The notes beneath the pieces are model-generated. The model was not told the DNA's origin, did no database searches, and worked only from the letters and a program-made list of their open reading frames with translations. Positions 22,750 to 32,228 of a stretch of 64,000 nt of DNA are shown here, in pieces. The DNA is from Paragyromitra xinjiangensis (taxonomy: Eukaryota > Ascomycota > Pezizomycetes > Pezizales > Discinaceae), in the NCBI GenBank assembly GCA_038503065.1, contig JBCAMK010000001.1, positions 62,001 to 126,000 on the forward strand, in the 5' to 3' direction. The position numbers and the translations under genes were made by a program. Within the stretch, counting starts at the first letter, position 1; each line of letters opens with the position of its first letter.

Positions 22750-23738
22750 TGTTCTTATTCAAAATGTATCGAGTGTTCATATTTCGAAGAGTGGAGAGGT
22801 TAGAGTGCTGGGCTAGTGTGTTAGGAAATTGCTTTGTTTTCGATTGTCTACTAAAAGTATCAAAATCCATGAAAAAGCTATCTATCTACCCTCCACCCAT
22901 CCTAACAGATTAAAAGAGGAATATTATGGGCGTATTCTTATTCTCTCGGGGCTGCCTTCTCCCTTCCTTCATTGCCAATCTCTTCTCTTCTATCAGAGGA
23001 CGTTGAATACTTTGAGCGGTCTTATATGTCTTGTCGTAGTTTTTTCTAGAAGACACTTTTCATAAGACCGGGCTGAACTGTAAGTACTAAGTGATCTGCT
23101 TGCGCTAGTTATTAAGCCACATAAGGAGGCAGAAACCATTTCACGATCTGCTTTAAAGCACAGCTACGCAGCTAGCATGTCTCTCGGTACTACATAATTG
23201 TATTGTCGACCTGAGGCAATTATGTGCTATGTGGTAGAACCACATAAGAGAATGTATCGGAAGGGAAACACCCGTATTTACAGATAAGATACATGTAGGG
23301 AATGAATATTGGAAGGCCATTGTATGGGAGGAACGATATCTGATGGCTATAAAAGTGGGGCATATCCCCATCGTTTCTTAATAAAATCACTTCTCACCAG
23401 AATCAAATGTATAACTGTTGTATACGGTTGTTGATCGCGAGCGAGCCTTAGCATCAACGACTTAAGCGCCAAGCCACTTCCTAAGGTGAGGGGTGTTGCC
23501 TGATTCACAACTGGTGGGGTCAGGCATACCTGCTAACCTTCTGTTCGACTACCAACGCTACCAAGAATCCCATTGACGCGCAAAGAGAATTACCAACAGT
23601 TGAAGACTTCGGATGTCGCTCGAATTATGGAATACGTGTAAGTTATTGCACTTTTCTTGGAGGTCGGGAGCCTCATGTTAAACGCGACCGATAGTCATAC
23701 CCCAACAAATAGTAGATATCTCCGAACCACAAATCCCA
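22750..23738. other. Intergenic between BTB genes A and B
   Basis: No gene seen. A block near 23459-23480 (GACTTAAGCGCCAAGCCA) resembles one upstream of BTB gene D near 26301, suggesting that upstream flanks were duplicated with the genes. Confidence 0.5.
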
Positions 23739-24510
23739 ATGCCCCCTTCTTCTAAATTTGGTCTGTAAGTAATTTTCCATCCTTAGTTGAGAAAAATAGG
23801 CGCCATAACTAACGCTAGCATATATCAGCCACCTTGCAACTCCAATGATTACCCTATATATCGGGCAGGGTCGAGTAAAATACCACGCCCATGAAGACAC
23901 ACTTTGCCAGCTCCCATTTTTCCGGGCTGCCCTTCAAGGACAGTTCAAAGAAGCCGAGACAAAGACTATAGATATGCCAGAGGATGATCCAGATGCAGTT
24001 GCGGCTCTCCTTGAATGGCTGTATACCGGAAAATATAGCTATGAGGGAATCAAGCTACACGAAAACACGATGAAACGGGGTGCCTCTGAAAATTTGGAGC
24101 CATCGTTGGCCTTTCTCCAAGGACTTTTCCACCTTGAAGTATTCGTTGTAGCGTGCAAATACGACTGCCCAACCCTTGAGATAGAATCAAGGAAATCGTA
24201 TTACAAAAGCCATCAACAAATTTTTGCTATCGATAGTCTTCGGCTGTTTAAAGCTGCATGTACGGCCAACGCACGCCTTCCTCCCGTGAGGGTCGACCCC
24301 TATAGCCCCGAGAACGTGGCGGCTCTCGTTGTAGATGTAACGAAAAGATGGGTTCAAATTCTCTTCGAGCACCATGATGAGGAAATACAAAACACTTTAG
24401 AGGAGTTTCCAGCACTAGCTACTGGAATCTTGCGTATTACAACCTTTGAAACCTTACATAAAACAATCCCTCACGACTGGTGGCAGAAGACTCTAGCGGG
24501 TAGGGAATGA
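23739..24510 (+). CDS. BTB/POZ domain protein B
   Basis: Exons 23739-23764 and 23829-24510 (64-bp intron, phase 2); 235 residues. The tiny first exon gives MPPSSKFGL, matching the KFAL/KFAR end of exon 1 in the paralogues. The BTB domain covers about residues 14-75: MITLYIGQGRVKYHAHEDTL, CQLPFFRAALQGQFKEAE, DMPEDDPDAVAALLEWLYTG. A family-specific helical block follows: LFHLEVFVVACKYDCPTLEI, DSLRLFKAAC, RWVQILFEHHDEEIQ. No kelch, MATH or zinc-finger partner domain is present. BTB domains mediate dimerisation and often Cullin-3 substrate binding; this compact fungal type is of unknown role. Frame intact. Confidence 0.8.
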
Positions 24511-24922
24511 ATTAGGAGTGACTAGGACTAAGGAAGAGAGAGGAGACCAGACATAAGAAATTGATATCCCTAGAACCAACTACCTTTTATTTAATCTTAA
24601 CTCAATGTTTCTTCACCGGATCTAGGTGATGAGGACCGTTTTCTCCTATAAGTAATTCTAAACCAGAATTTCCTGAACGCCAAGTCATTATCCAGGGTAA
24701 GGGTTAAAGATTACGCTCAGGTAGCTACATGCATGCATTGGTTGCCTAACTTAAGCTTGTGTTGTGTTCCTGGGATATCAAAACCGCCGTACACTCCCAG
24801 AAACCAGCAGCGGTGCCAACAAGCTAGATTATCAGTCCTCAAATTGCTTTTGTGTAAGGAATATTGTCATTTCCCTAGAAGTCACTTATCTTACATTGTG
24901 TGGTATAGTCTAGAGTTTAATA
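24511..24922. other. Intergenic between BTB genes B and C
   Basis: No gene. It contains a third variant of the duplicated upstream block (CGCCAAGTCATTATCC near 24679), followed by GGTTGCCTAAC, as upstream of gene D. Confidence 0.45.
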
Positions 24923-25715
24923 ATGCTCAAACTCACTTCACCCGCGAAAAGATCTGCGAAAGAACCCGCGAAAGAACTCACGAAAGAAGAAGTAGCAGCA
25001 TATAGAGACCGTCTCTCGAACTTCGCCCGGTAATATCACGAGCCTAAAACCATTAAACGAGGTGGATGTGAAACTAATAATCAAGTGCAGTCGTCTCACG
25101 AGCCCTGTGATAACCCTCTATGCCGGTGAAGCCAACACGCGATACTACGTCCACGAAACCATACTATGTCAACTTCAGTTCTTTCGAGCCGCCCTTCAAG
25201 GCAAATTCAAAGAAGCCTCGCAGAAGACCATTAATATGCCAGAGGACGACCCGGAAGCAATTGCAGCCCTAATTGAATGGTTATCTATAGGAACCTACAC
25301 ATACGATGGGAACCGCCGATTACAGAAAGCGACCATGGAGCTCCGGGCAGCCCCAGAAGAGCCTTCGAAAAGTCTTCTGGAAGGGCTGTTTCATCTCGAA
25401 GTTTGTGTAGTGGCATCGAAATACGATTGCGCAGAGCTTTTTGCGAGGGCAAGGCACCTGTTCTACCTAACGTCTCAAGAGAAAGTAGATAACATAGACC
25501 TACTTCGACTTTGGAGGGCTCAAGGTAGCTCGAGTCTAGAGGGGTTTACACTTCCATGCATGAACAAACCTGCTTTCGATACCCGAACTGTGAGGATGTG
25601 GGTTACTGCCCTCTTCGAAGAGCATCGGGCGGAGCTAAGCAGTACTATAAAACAATTCCCCGACTTGATTCTTGATATTTTAGAGAATTGTGCCCAAGAA
25701 TCTTCTAATGAATGA
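24923..25715 (+). CDS. BTB/POZ domain protein C
   Basis: Exons 24923-25029 and 25091-25715 (61-bp intron, phase 2); 243 residues. Exon 1 encodes a charged leader with a short KEPAKELTKEE repeat and ends SNFAR. Exon 2 begins RLTSP and enters the BTB domain (VITLYAGEANTRYYVHETIL, CQLQFFRAALQGKFKEAS, MPEDDPEAIAALIEWL). The shared C-terminal blocks are LLEGLFHLEVCVVASKYDC, DLLRLWRAQG and MWVTALFEEHRAEL. The intron start is decisive: without it the frame from 25062 would begin inside the intron. Frame intact. It is closest in sequence to B and D. Confidence 0.82.
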
Positions 25716-26787
25716 GGGCTATTTTTCCGGTGGAGAGGAACTCCAATTATACTATATGTACATAGCATGCGCATATGGGCATGGAGAGTGGCATGACTGG
25801 ATAAAGCTTGAAACCCACGCATCAACAGACAGGGTTATAGGAAGCCTTTACTTCACATGACCAATAAAATATTGGAAACGAATTAGTAACTTATTAGAGG
25901 ATGTGGCTAGACTGCCAAATTACAACTCTCCAGTCTATATCCATTGGAAATGTCGTATAAATATGAAGATATATATCTGTATGGAGCTGTATAGCTGAAA
26001 ACCTGACGGGGCAGAAGCAACAAAGAGAAGAACGGAGGTCTCCTTATATGCACAGCTGCTTAGCTACTTTGGCGAGCTTCATCGTATTGCCCGCTAGTAT
26101 ACACCCTTAAGCCCGGAGCACTCTGACTACCCCCGTAGCCGCCTATATTCTCCAACAAGAAAATCATATTTAAATTTGTGGTGAGTGATTTATATGATTG
26201 GTCCGGTATCTAACCGAGAAAATCATCGAGATATATCTCTTTTTTAGTGAGTTAAAAGCCTCAGGTTCTTCTACAGAAAGCAAGTACTGGCTCAGTGAAC
26301 GACTTGGGCGCCAAGCCATATCAGAGGGCTAGGGTTATTTTCTATGCTCAAGCGGGGATGCTGGTTGCCTAAAAGTCTAACGACTCAAGATTTAAGTAGA
26401 AGTAAACAACACCCTTCGCTATAAACCTTGGTAAACTCCAAACCACTTTCAGGGGCTCTATCGCGCAGCCCGAGAGCTTGGTAGTGCTAGTAGCTTCTTC
26501 AAAACAATTTCTAGGCCTCACACCCTGCACCCAATCGAGTTCGAATCTAGCTGACTATAGCTACATGTCCTATGGTTTAAACTCGTTACATACTCCCTCA
26601 GCTACTCTGACACCTCTGGTAGCAAAGTAATAGTAAATGACCTTGTGGGCTGGCAACGCAAACTAACGGTACTAGTTATCAATAGTTTAGCTTCAGACCT
26701 TTAAACTTTTCGTTGCGGGCACACCCCCATCACCCTTCCGAAAGCCACCTGCATCCCGTACAGCTGTGAAGCTTTGCGCGGTTTATT
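25716..26787. other. Intergenic between BTB genes C and D
   Basis: No gene recognised. It holds the duplicated upstream block near 26301-26320 (GACTTGGGCGCCAAGCCA) and an AGGGCTAGGGTTATT sequence near 26325. Confidence 0.45.
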
Positions 26788-27585
26788 ATGTCTAGGGAGG
26801 CTTTGGTCTCACTAGAGGAAACCGTTTCCTCACAGGATGATATCCTAGAGACGGATAGTTCAGATGATGCACAAAGTATAGAAGATACTGAAAATTCTCT
26901 CTCTAAATTTGCCCTGTAAGACTGCGACCTGTTTTTACCTCCGCGAGATATTAGAATTAACTGGTACAGACATCTTACAAGCCCCATGGTAACCCTCTAC
27001 GTCGGCAAACATCATACCGAATACCACGCTCATAATGACAAACTCTGTCAACTCCCATCTCTCCGGCACGTCCTTCAATATCAGTCTGATGATGAGGACT
27101 CACGAGTTATTAATATGTCAGGAGACGATCCAGAGGCAGTTGCAGCTCTGATCGAGTGGCTGTATTTCAAAAATTATACATACGACGCGAATGAATTACA
27201 GATAGAAACCATGGAACTTCGACAAGCGCCCGAAAACCCCTCAGAAGACCTCCTCGAAGGGCTTTTTCATCTCGAAGTTTCTATCCTAGCTTTTGAGTAT
27301 AGTTGCACAAAGCTTTTCCATACGGCTCGGGGCCGAGTTCAGGCGATAAAGAAAGAAATGAATGGCATAGACATGTTTAGATTGTGTCGGGCTGAAATTA
27401 CTTCAGGTGTAGAAAAGCTCCAATATCTGCCCCCTTCGCTTGCTCCAAATAGTCAAGCATTGAGAAAATGGATTGATAAACTCTTCAGGGAGAATCGCCA
27501 AGAGGTATTCGATACCCTAAGGGAATCTCCTGATTTAGGTACTATGCTTTTAGAGATCTGTACATATAATTGTTCAAGGGATTAA
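26788..27585 (+). CDS. BTB/POZ domain protein D
   Basis: Exons 26788-26915 and 26970-27585 (54-bp intron, phase 2); 247 residues. Exon 1 encodes an acidic leader (MSREALVSLEETVSSQDD and further Asp/Glu/Ser) ending SKFAL. Exon 2 gives HLTSPMVTLYVG and then the BTB core (YHAHNDKLCQLPSLRHVL, INMSGDDPEAVAALIEWLYF) and the family tail (LLEGLFHLEVSILAFEYSC, DMFRLCRAE, KWIDKLFRENRQEVFDTL). The BTB core is more diverged than in B and C. Frame intact. Confidence 0.8.
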
Positions 27586-28023
27586 GCCTTGCGCTAGGAG
27601 CGGGGAGGAGCTTACTCTTGTTTGTCAGAAACTCAACGTATAATAATTGTAACAGAGTAAGCTACTACACGTACGGATACAAATGTGGTTGCACTTACTA
27701 AGTTGGCCAGTCACTCGCGTGTGGGGGAGGGTTTAACATTGCTGTTAGTCGAAACAAGTACTATCTCGAATCACTTCTTGGTTTGTGCAACAGTGATAGC
27801 TAATAATTTGTGAGTGAAACGGGCATTCAAAAGTAATGAGTGTCCCGTAGTTCTTGCTAAGCAGCTCCATTCTTGGTAGCGGGGCTAGGGTGAATGAAAA
27901 TTTCTTATGCAAACATGCAGTATCAGAGTATCTGTCTAGTAGTCTAAAATAGCTTTCTGGTAGGTGCTTTCTTTCTATTTAATGCATACTATTCGGTGCG
28001 CATCCACCTCTCGTCATTTCCCC
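27586..28023. other. Intergenic
   Basis: Non-coding stretch between BTB gene D and the small three-exon gene. Nothing else seen. Confidence 0.45.
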
Positions 28024-28502
28024 ATGATCATGAGCGCAGCGGCGACCAAAGTGTCCACCCAGGAAACCGTACCGTCTGCTAGTACGTGAATCTTTATGCT
28101 CTGTCATAAGTAATACCTAAAAACAGGGTCACGCATTTGACTAACTAAACTTGAAGCGTTGCCACAGGGCGAATCAATATTTATCTCTCGCTTGGATGCA
28201 GCTACCATCACACAACGATTTGGCCCCGAGTTTGAAATATTCCAGTGGACGTTAGCTCCTCGAGGCTTGGTGCAGCTCCCAGAATACGTTTCAATCAGTG
28301 ACATCGAAAACCATATCAAGAGGGCGGTAGGCTAGCTCACACCATTTTTGACCCCACATTCGCTAAACAATTTTATACAAATATATAGGGAGGCATGGGT
28401 GTCCCTCTAGCATTCACGATTAGTTTAGAAGAATTAGCCCCAGATGAATGGTTAGAAGACAACATTTACACTATGCTACTTCTTCCTGTTTCTTGGAAAT
28501 GA
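28024..28502 (+). CDS. Small three-exon protein of unknown function
   Basis: Proposed exons 28024-28081, 28157-28326 and 28389-28502 join in frame to 113 residues; no single long frame shows it. Intron 1 has a GTACGT donor and a CTAACTAAAC branch region, intron 2 GTAGGC to ATATAG. The product has MSAAATKVSTQETVPS, then GESIFISRLDAATITQRFG, EIFQWTLAPRGLVQLPEY, VSISDIENHIKRA, GGMGVPLAFTISLEELAP and ends LLLPVSWK. Intron 1 is less sure: a GTACCG donor (after codon ACC) with the CAG acceptor at 28167 also keeps the frame and fits the branch distance better. No family recognised. It sits just after the BTB cluster but shares no sequence with it. Confidence 0.5.
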
Positions 28503-28644
28503 TCAATATGTCAGAATAGGCCACAGATGGAGGGGTAACGTTAGAGCCATCGAGGGACTAGAAAAGGCTGTGATTGAATGCGTAGGTTTGCTGGTGGGAT
28601 AGCATAGCTGTACCATAAATTGCGTGTATGGAGTGGGAATTGCT

Positions 28645-29055
28645 GTTCTCCAAAAGGTGCATGTACATAGGGTGCACAAAAGTGGTGCACATCGCGACCA
28701 GGCCATATTTCTCCACAACAACATATTTCTGAGGGCTGCTGAGTTCCAGGGAGATCAATTAGATGGTGTAGATTTCATTTCTGGTAGGGAAGTAATTAAA
28801 AGAAGTGTATTTTGTGTGAAGATCTGGACCATCTGATAGTGACTTTGTTTTCAGCACAACCTTTGCACCAATAGGGAGCTTTTGCAATATCAACAAGTAA
28901 TATCCCCTCACCGAGAATAGAAGATATATATTCCAGTCGAAATCTGCGGATCCCCTGGGGGTTTTTTTGTGGGAAATTGTAGCGATATGCTCGTTACCAA
29001 GCCAAATGTGCATCACTTTCGTGCACCCTATGTACATGCAGTTTCTCGTGCTCAC
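28645..29055. repeat. Long-spaced inverted repeat
   Basis: TGCATGTACATAGGGTGCAC near 28659 continues for about 35 bases and recurs as reverse complement near 29008-29042 with two mismatches. Weaker similarity extends on the inner side for another ~40 bases. Spacing is about 310 bases. It could be a decayed MITE, or two copies of a short repeat inserted in opposite directions. Confidence 0.55.
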
Positions 29056-29854
29056 CAATCATACGTGGCGCATATGAATCCCCAGGGTCAGGTAGTAAAC
29101 ACGTTTTCTTCCAGTCTTCCATAAAATTTAAGTAAGATTGAGGCAACTCTGTTATTTTACTCTCACCGATGGACTAAAAGCTCATCTGTCAGATCTGTAT
29201 GGTTTCTTGAATACTTCCCATCCTGAAGTAATAAGATGAGATATTCGTTGCTTCAGTGGAAGGCTTGATATATTAGATAGAGAAGAAAGAAACGTAGAAG
29301 AGGCAGAAAGCCTCTGTATATATACAAGTAATCAACCAATCAGAGCCCTTCCACCATATACCTCCTGGTCAGCGCCTCCAGGCTCAAAGCAGCCTCAATT
29401 ACACTGAATAGCCGCCAGAATAATCAACAGCCAAAGAAGCCCAAATCAGCAAGGAATAAGAAGAAACCTGAATAGTAGGAAAGCCTACGTATGCTATAGA
29501 AGCCTACGTAGGTGGAGGAAAGAATAGAGCCAAATAGTAAGGAAAGGCCGGAAGCGGCACGAAAGGAAGCAAATATATCCAACACATCCTACTGTTGTCA
29601 GTCACGAGTGACATCCCATGAACCATCAACCACTCCCAATTCACTCCACGATAACAAACTCCCCTCTACAGGAATCAAGAAAGCCTCTATCAAACACGAA
29701 TTCAACTTCCAACTCCCCAATTCTCACCATCTTACTACACGCCAAGCCGCGCGGCTCAGGGCAAGGGTTACTGCTCCCTGCATGAAGACGACGGTTATCC
29801 CCGGAATGTCGCCATTAAGCGCCGTTTCTTTTTCAGCTCCATTGCCCCTCCAAC
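29056..29854. other. Intergenic and CYS4 promoter
   Basis: No gene. A short repeat of GCCTACGTA lies at 29482-29511. The stretch from about 29290 to 29400, with CTCTGTATATATACAAG, resembles the end of a fungal LTR, but no matching partner is in the window. The proximal part is pyrimidine-rich and leads into the CYS4 start. Confidence 0.4.
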
Positions 29855-29866
29855 AACCCTAACCCT
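29855..29866 (-). promoter_or_regulatory. Telo-box (AACCCTAACCCT) upstream of CYS4
   Basis: Two telomere-repeat units about 100 bases before the CYS4 ATG. Short TTAGGG repeats in promoters are bound by Tbf1/Teb1-type Myb factors in yeasts and often mark housekeeping genes. A similar site lies before HCS1 at 44041. Function here is inferred. Confidence 0.45.
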
Positions 29867-29961
29867 CCCAGTGTATTCACCTCCCTCCACCATTCCTCTT
29901 CTCTCCTCTACTTCTCTTCTACTCTCTAAATACCCTACCGAATATCTCAGAGACACGAAAA

Positions 29962-31694
29962 ATGGCGGCCCCTAATCAAGTTCTTAACGACATCGTCGAG
30001 CATATCGGCAACACTCCACTGGTGCGTCTCAACAAGATCCCGCAGAGTTTGGGCATTAAGGCGACGGTGTACGCGAAGTGTGAGTTTTTCAATGCAGGCG
30101 GGAGTGTGAAGGATAGAATTGCAAAAAGGATGATTGAGGAGGCGGAGAAAGAGGGGAGAATTAAACCTGGTGATGTGTTGATTGAGCCTACGAGCGGAAA
30201 CACGTTTGTTCTCCTCTACTGTTTGCTTCTTACTTTTTTTTCCCTTTCTTGTCTAAGCTGACGAATTTGGGTGTAGCGGAATTGGACTTGCCCTCGTAGC
30301 AGCAGTGAAAGGATACCGTGCGATCATCACGCTCCCTGAGAAAATGTCCGCCGAGAAAGTCGCCGTCCTCCGTGCCCTCGGTGCAGAGATTGTCAGAACC
30401 CCAACAGAGGCCGCATTTGACTCACCGGAATCACATATCGGTGTTGCGAAGCGTCTCGAGAAGGAGATACCTAATAGCTGCATTCTGGACCAGTACGGGA
30501 ATGTGAATAACCCGCTGGCGCACGAGTTGGGTACTGCGCAGGAGATCTGGACACAATCTGGAGGACGGGTGGATGCTGTTGTTGCTGGTGCGGGGACAGG
30601 TGGGACGATTACGGGGATTGCAAGGTATATTTTCTTTTTCTTTTTCTGGTTTTTTTTTTCTTCAGGTGGGGGCGCAGTGGGGTGGTGGGGGTTTACTAAT
30701 TTGGTGAGTGTTTAGAGGGCTCCGGAAACATAATCCCGATGTCTATGTAGTCGCGGCCGACCCTGTTGGCTCTATCCTCGCTCTCCCCGCATCCCTTAAT
30801 ACTTCCCATGAAGGTTACAAGGTCGAGGGTATCGGCTATGACTTCATCCCTGATGTTCTCGATCAGGAGATCGTCAACACTTGGATCAAGACAACTGACC
30901 GCGAATCCTTCCTGTATGCTCGTCGCCTCATTAAAGAAGAAGGTCTACTTTGCGGTGGCTCCTCCGGCTCCGCCCTCTCCGCCCTCGTCACTGCACTGAA
31001 AGAAAACCCAGACCTAAACCAAGAAGGGAAAGTTGTTGTCGTAGTCCTACCCGATAGCGTCAGGAACTATCTGAGTAAGTTTGTCGACGACACATGGATG
31101 GAGAATAACGACTTCATCCCCACGAAGGAGATCGAGGAAGCTCGTGAGACAAAGCAATGGCAGGGCGCGACGATTAAAGATCTGAAGTTGAAACCCGTTG
31201 TTACTGTTCGCGACGACGCTATCGCTGAGGCCGCGATTGAGATCATGCGCGAGAAAGCGTTCGATCAGCTGCCTGTGTTGTCGAAGAGCGGTCGGCTTGT
31301 CGGTCTTGTCACACTGGGGAATCTGTTGAGTTATATTTCTCGTGGACGTGCAACTGCGCAGACGCTGGTCAAGGAGTTGATGTTTGATTTTACGAAGATC
31401 AAGGAGATTGTTGCGGATCCAAGTGAGATTGGTGCTGTGAAGCCGAGTGTGGATAAAGATGGGAGAGTTGAAGGGAAGTATGAAGGTCCGCAGTGGAAGA
31501 GGAAGTTTGAGGAGATTACGCTGGATACGCCATTGAGTGCGTTGAGTCGTTTCTTTGAGCATAATTCTTCGGGGGTAGTTACAGAGAGGAGGGAGGATGG
31601 TGGGTTGGGGGTGAGGCATGTAGTTACGAAGGTCGATCTGTTGGCTTATCTGGTGAGGGAGGGGAAGAAAGAGACAGTTGTGGTTGCAGCTTGA
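29962..31694 (+). CDS. CYS4: Cystathionine beta-synthase
   Basis: Three exons: 29962-30203, 30277-30624, 30716-31694; 522 residues. This PLP enzyme condenses serine and homocysteine to cystathionine, the first step of transsulfuration, in the cytosol. The catalytic fold begins [17 protein letters not shown]; the PLP lysine is K50 in GGSVKDR. The phosphate-site loop PTSGNTGIG is built across intron 1, and [16 protein letters not shown] across intron 2. Then come [12 protein letters not shown] and the CGGSSGSA loop. The C-terminal regulatory half has one clear CBS domain ([20 protein letters not shown] to GLVTLGNLL) and a weaker second one near the end. The N-terminal heme-binding segment of animal CBS is absent, as in fungi. 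The intron-1 donor is GTTTGT. The coding strand turns from C-rich to G-rich within exon 3. Confidence 0.96.
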
Positions 31695-32228
31695 GAGGAG
31701 TTGGGACCACTCAGGTTGGGTGATAATTGGGGCTGAGTGAATAGGCAGGGTAGGGATTTGGCGCTTTGGGGGTTTACTTCAACGTTTATCTTGCTTGGGA
31801 TTGTTTGTTCGTATGGGTTGCTTTTACTTCTGTAATTATATCTTTGCTAGAAGGGCATTAGATAGAGCCTTTAGTTCAACACGTAGGCGTAGGGAATTTA
31901 CAGATAATTTACGGTAGAGATCTTGGTTTTGGTTATCATTTATCATCTGTCTTCTTGCAATAAGTCTCTAGAATGTAATCTCTGCCCTGCTGGTAATAAT
32001 CACCAACCATCACTCGCTCCAGTACTGCATAATACCCACTGACGCGTATATAGCAGTCCAGTTTACGCGTGAAAGAAACGCGACAACAAAAACTGCGGCG
32101 CCTTTCTTTGACTCCCCTTAACTGAAACCCCCCTCAACCCCCTCAACCCCCCCACTCTCCCTCCGCACTGTCTGGAGATTATATACCTTTCATAATCATC
32201 AGACGGAATCGATCCGTTACCAGACAAT
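31695..32228. other. Intergenic between CYS4 and MCM4
   Basis: CYS4 3' flank and the MCM4 promoter. It contains the MCB cluster at 32042-32083 and a C-rich tract at 32117-32160. No other gene. Confidence 0.5.
32042..32083 (+). promoter_or_regulatory. MCB cluster (MBF sites) upstream of MCM4
   Basis: ACGCGT occurs at 32042-32047 and 32065-32070, and ACGCGA at 32078-32083, 146-187 bases before the MCM4 ATG. ACGCGT is the MluI cell-cycle box bound by MBF (Mbp1/Swi6), which drives G1/S transcription of replication genes including MCMs in yeasts. Three cores in 42 bases beside an MCM gene make chance unlikely. Confidence 0.75.

Noticed and set aside
29512..29862. 116-codon plus-strand open frame before CYS4
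   Set aside because: It starts at GTG, has no family features, and lies in the CYS4 promoter and leader.
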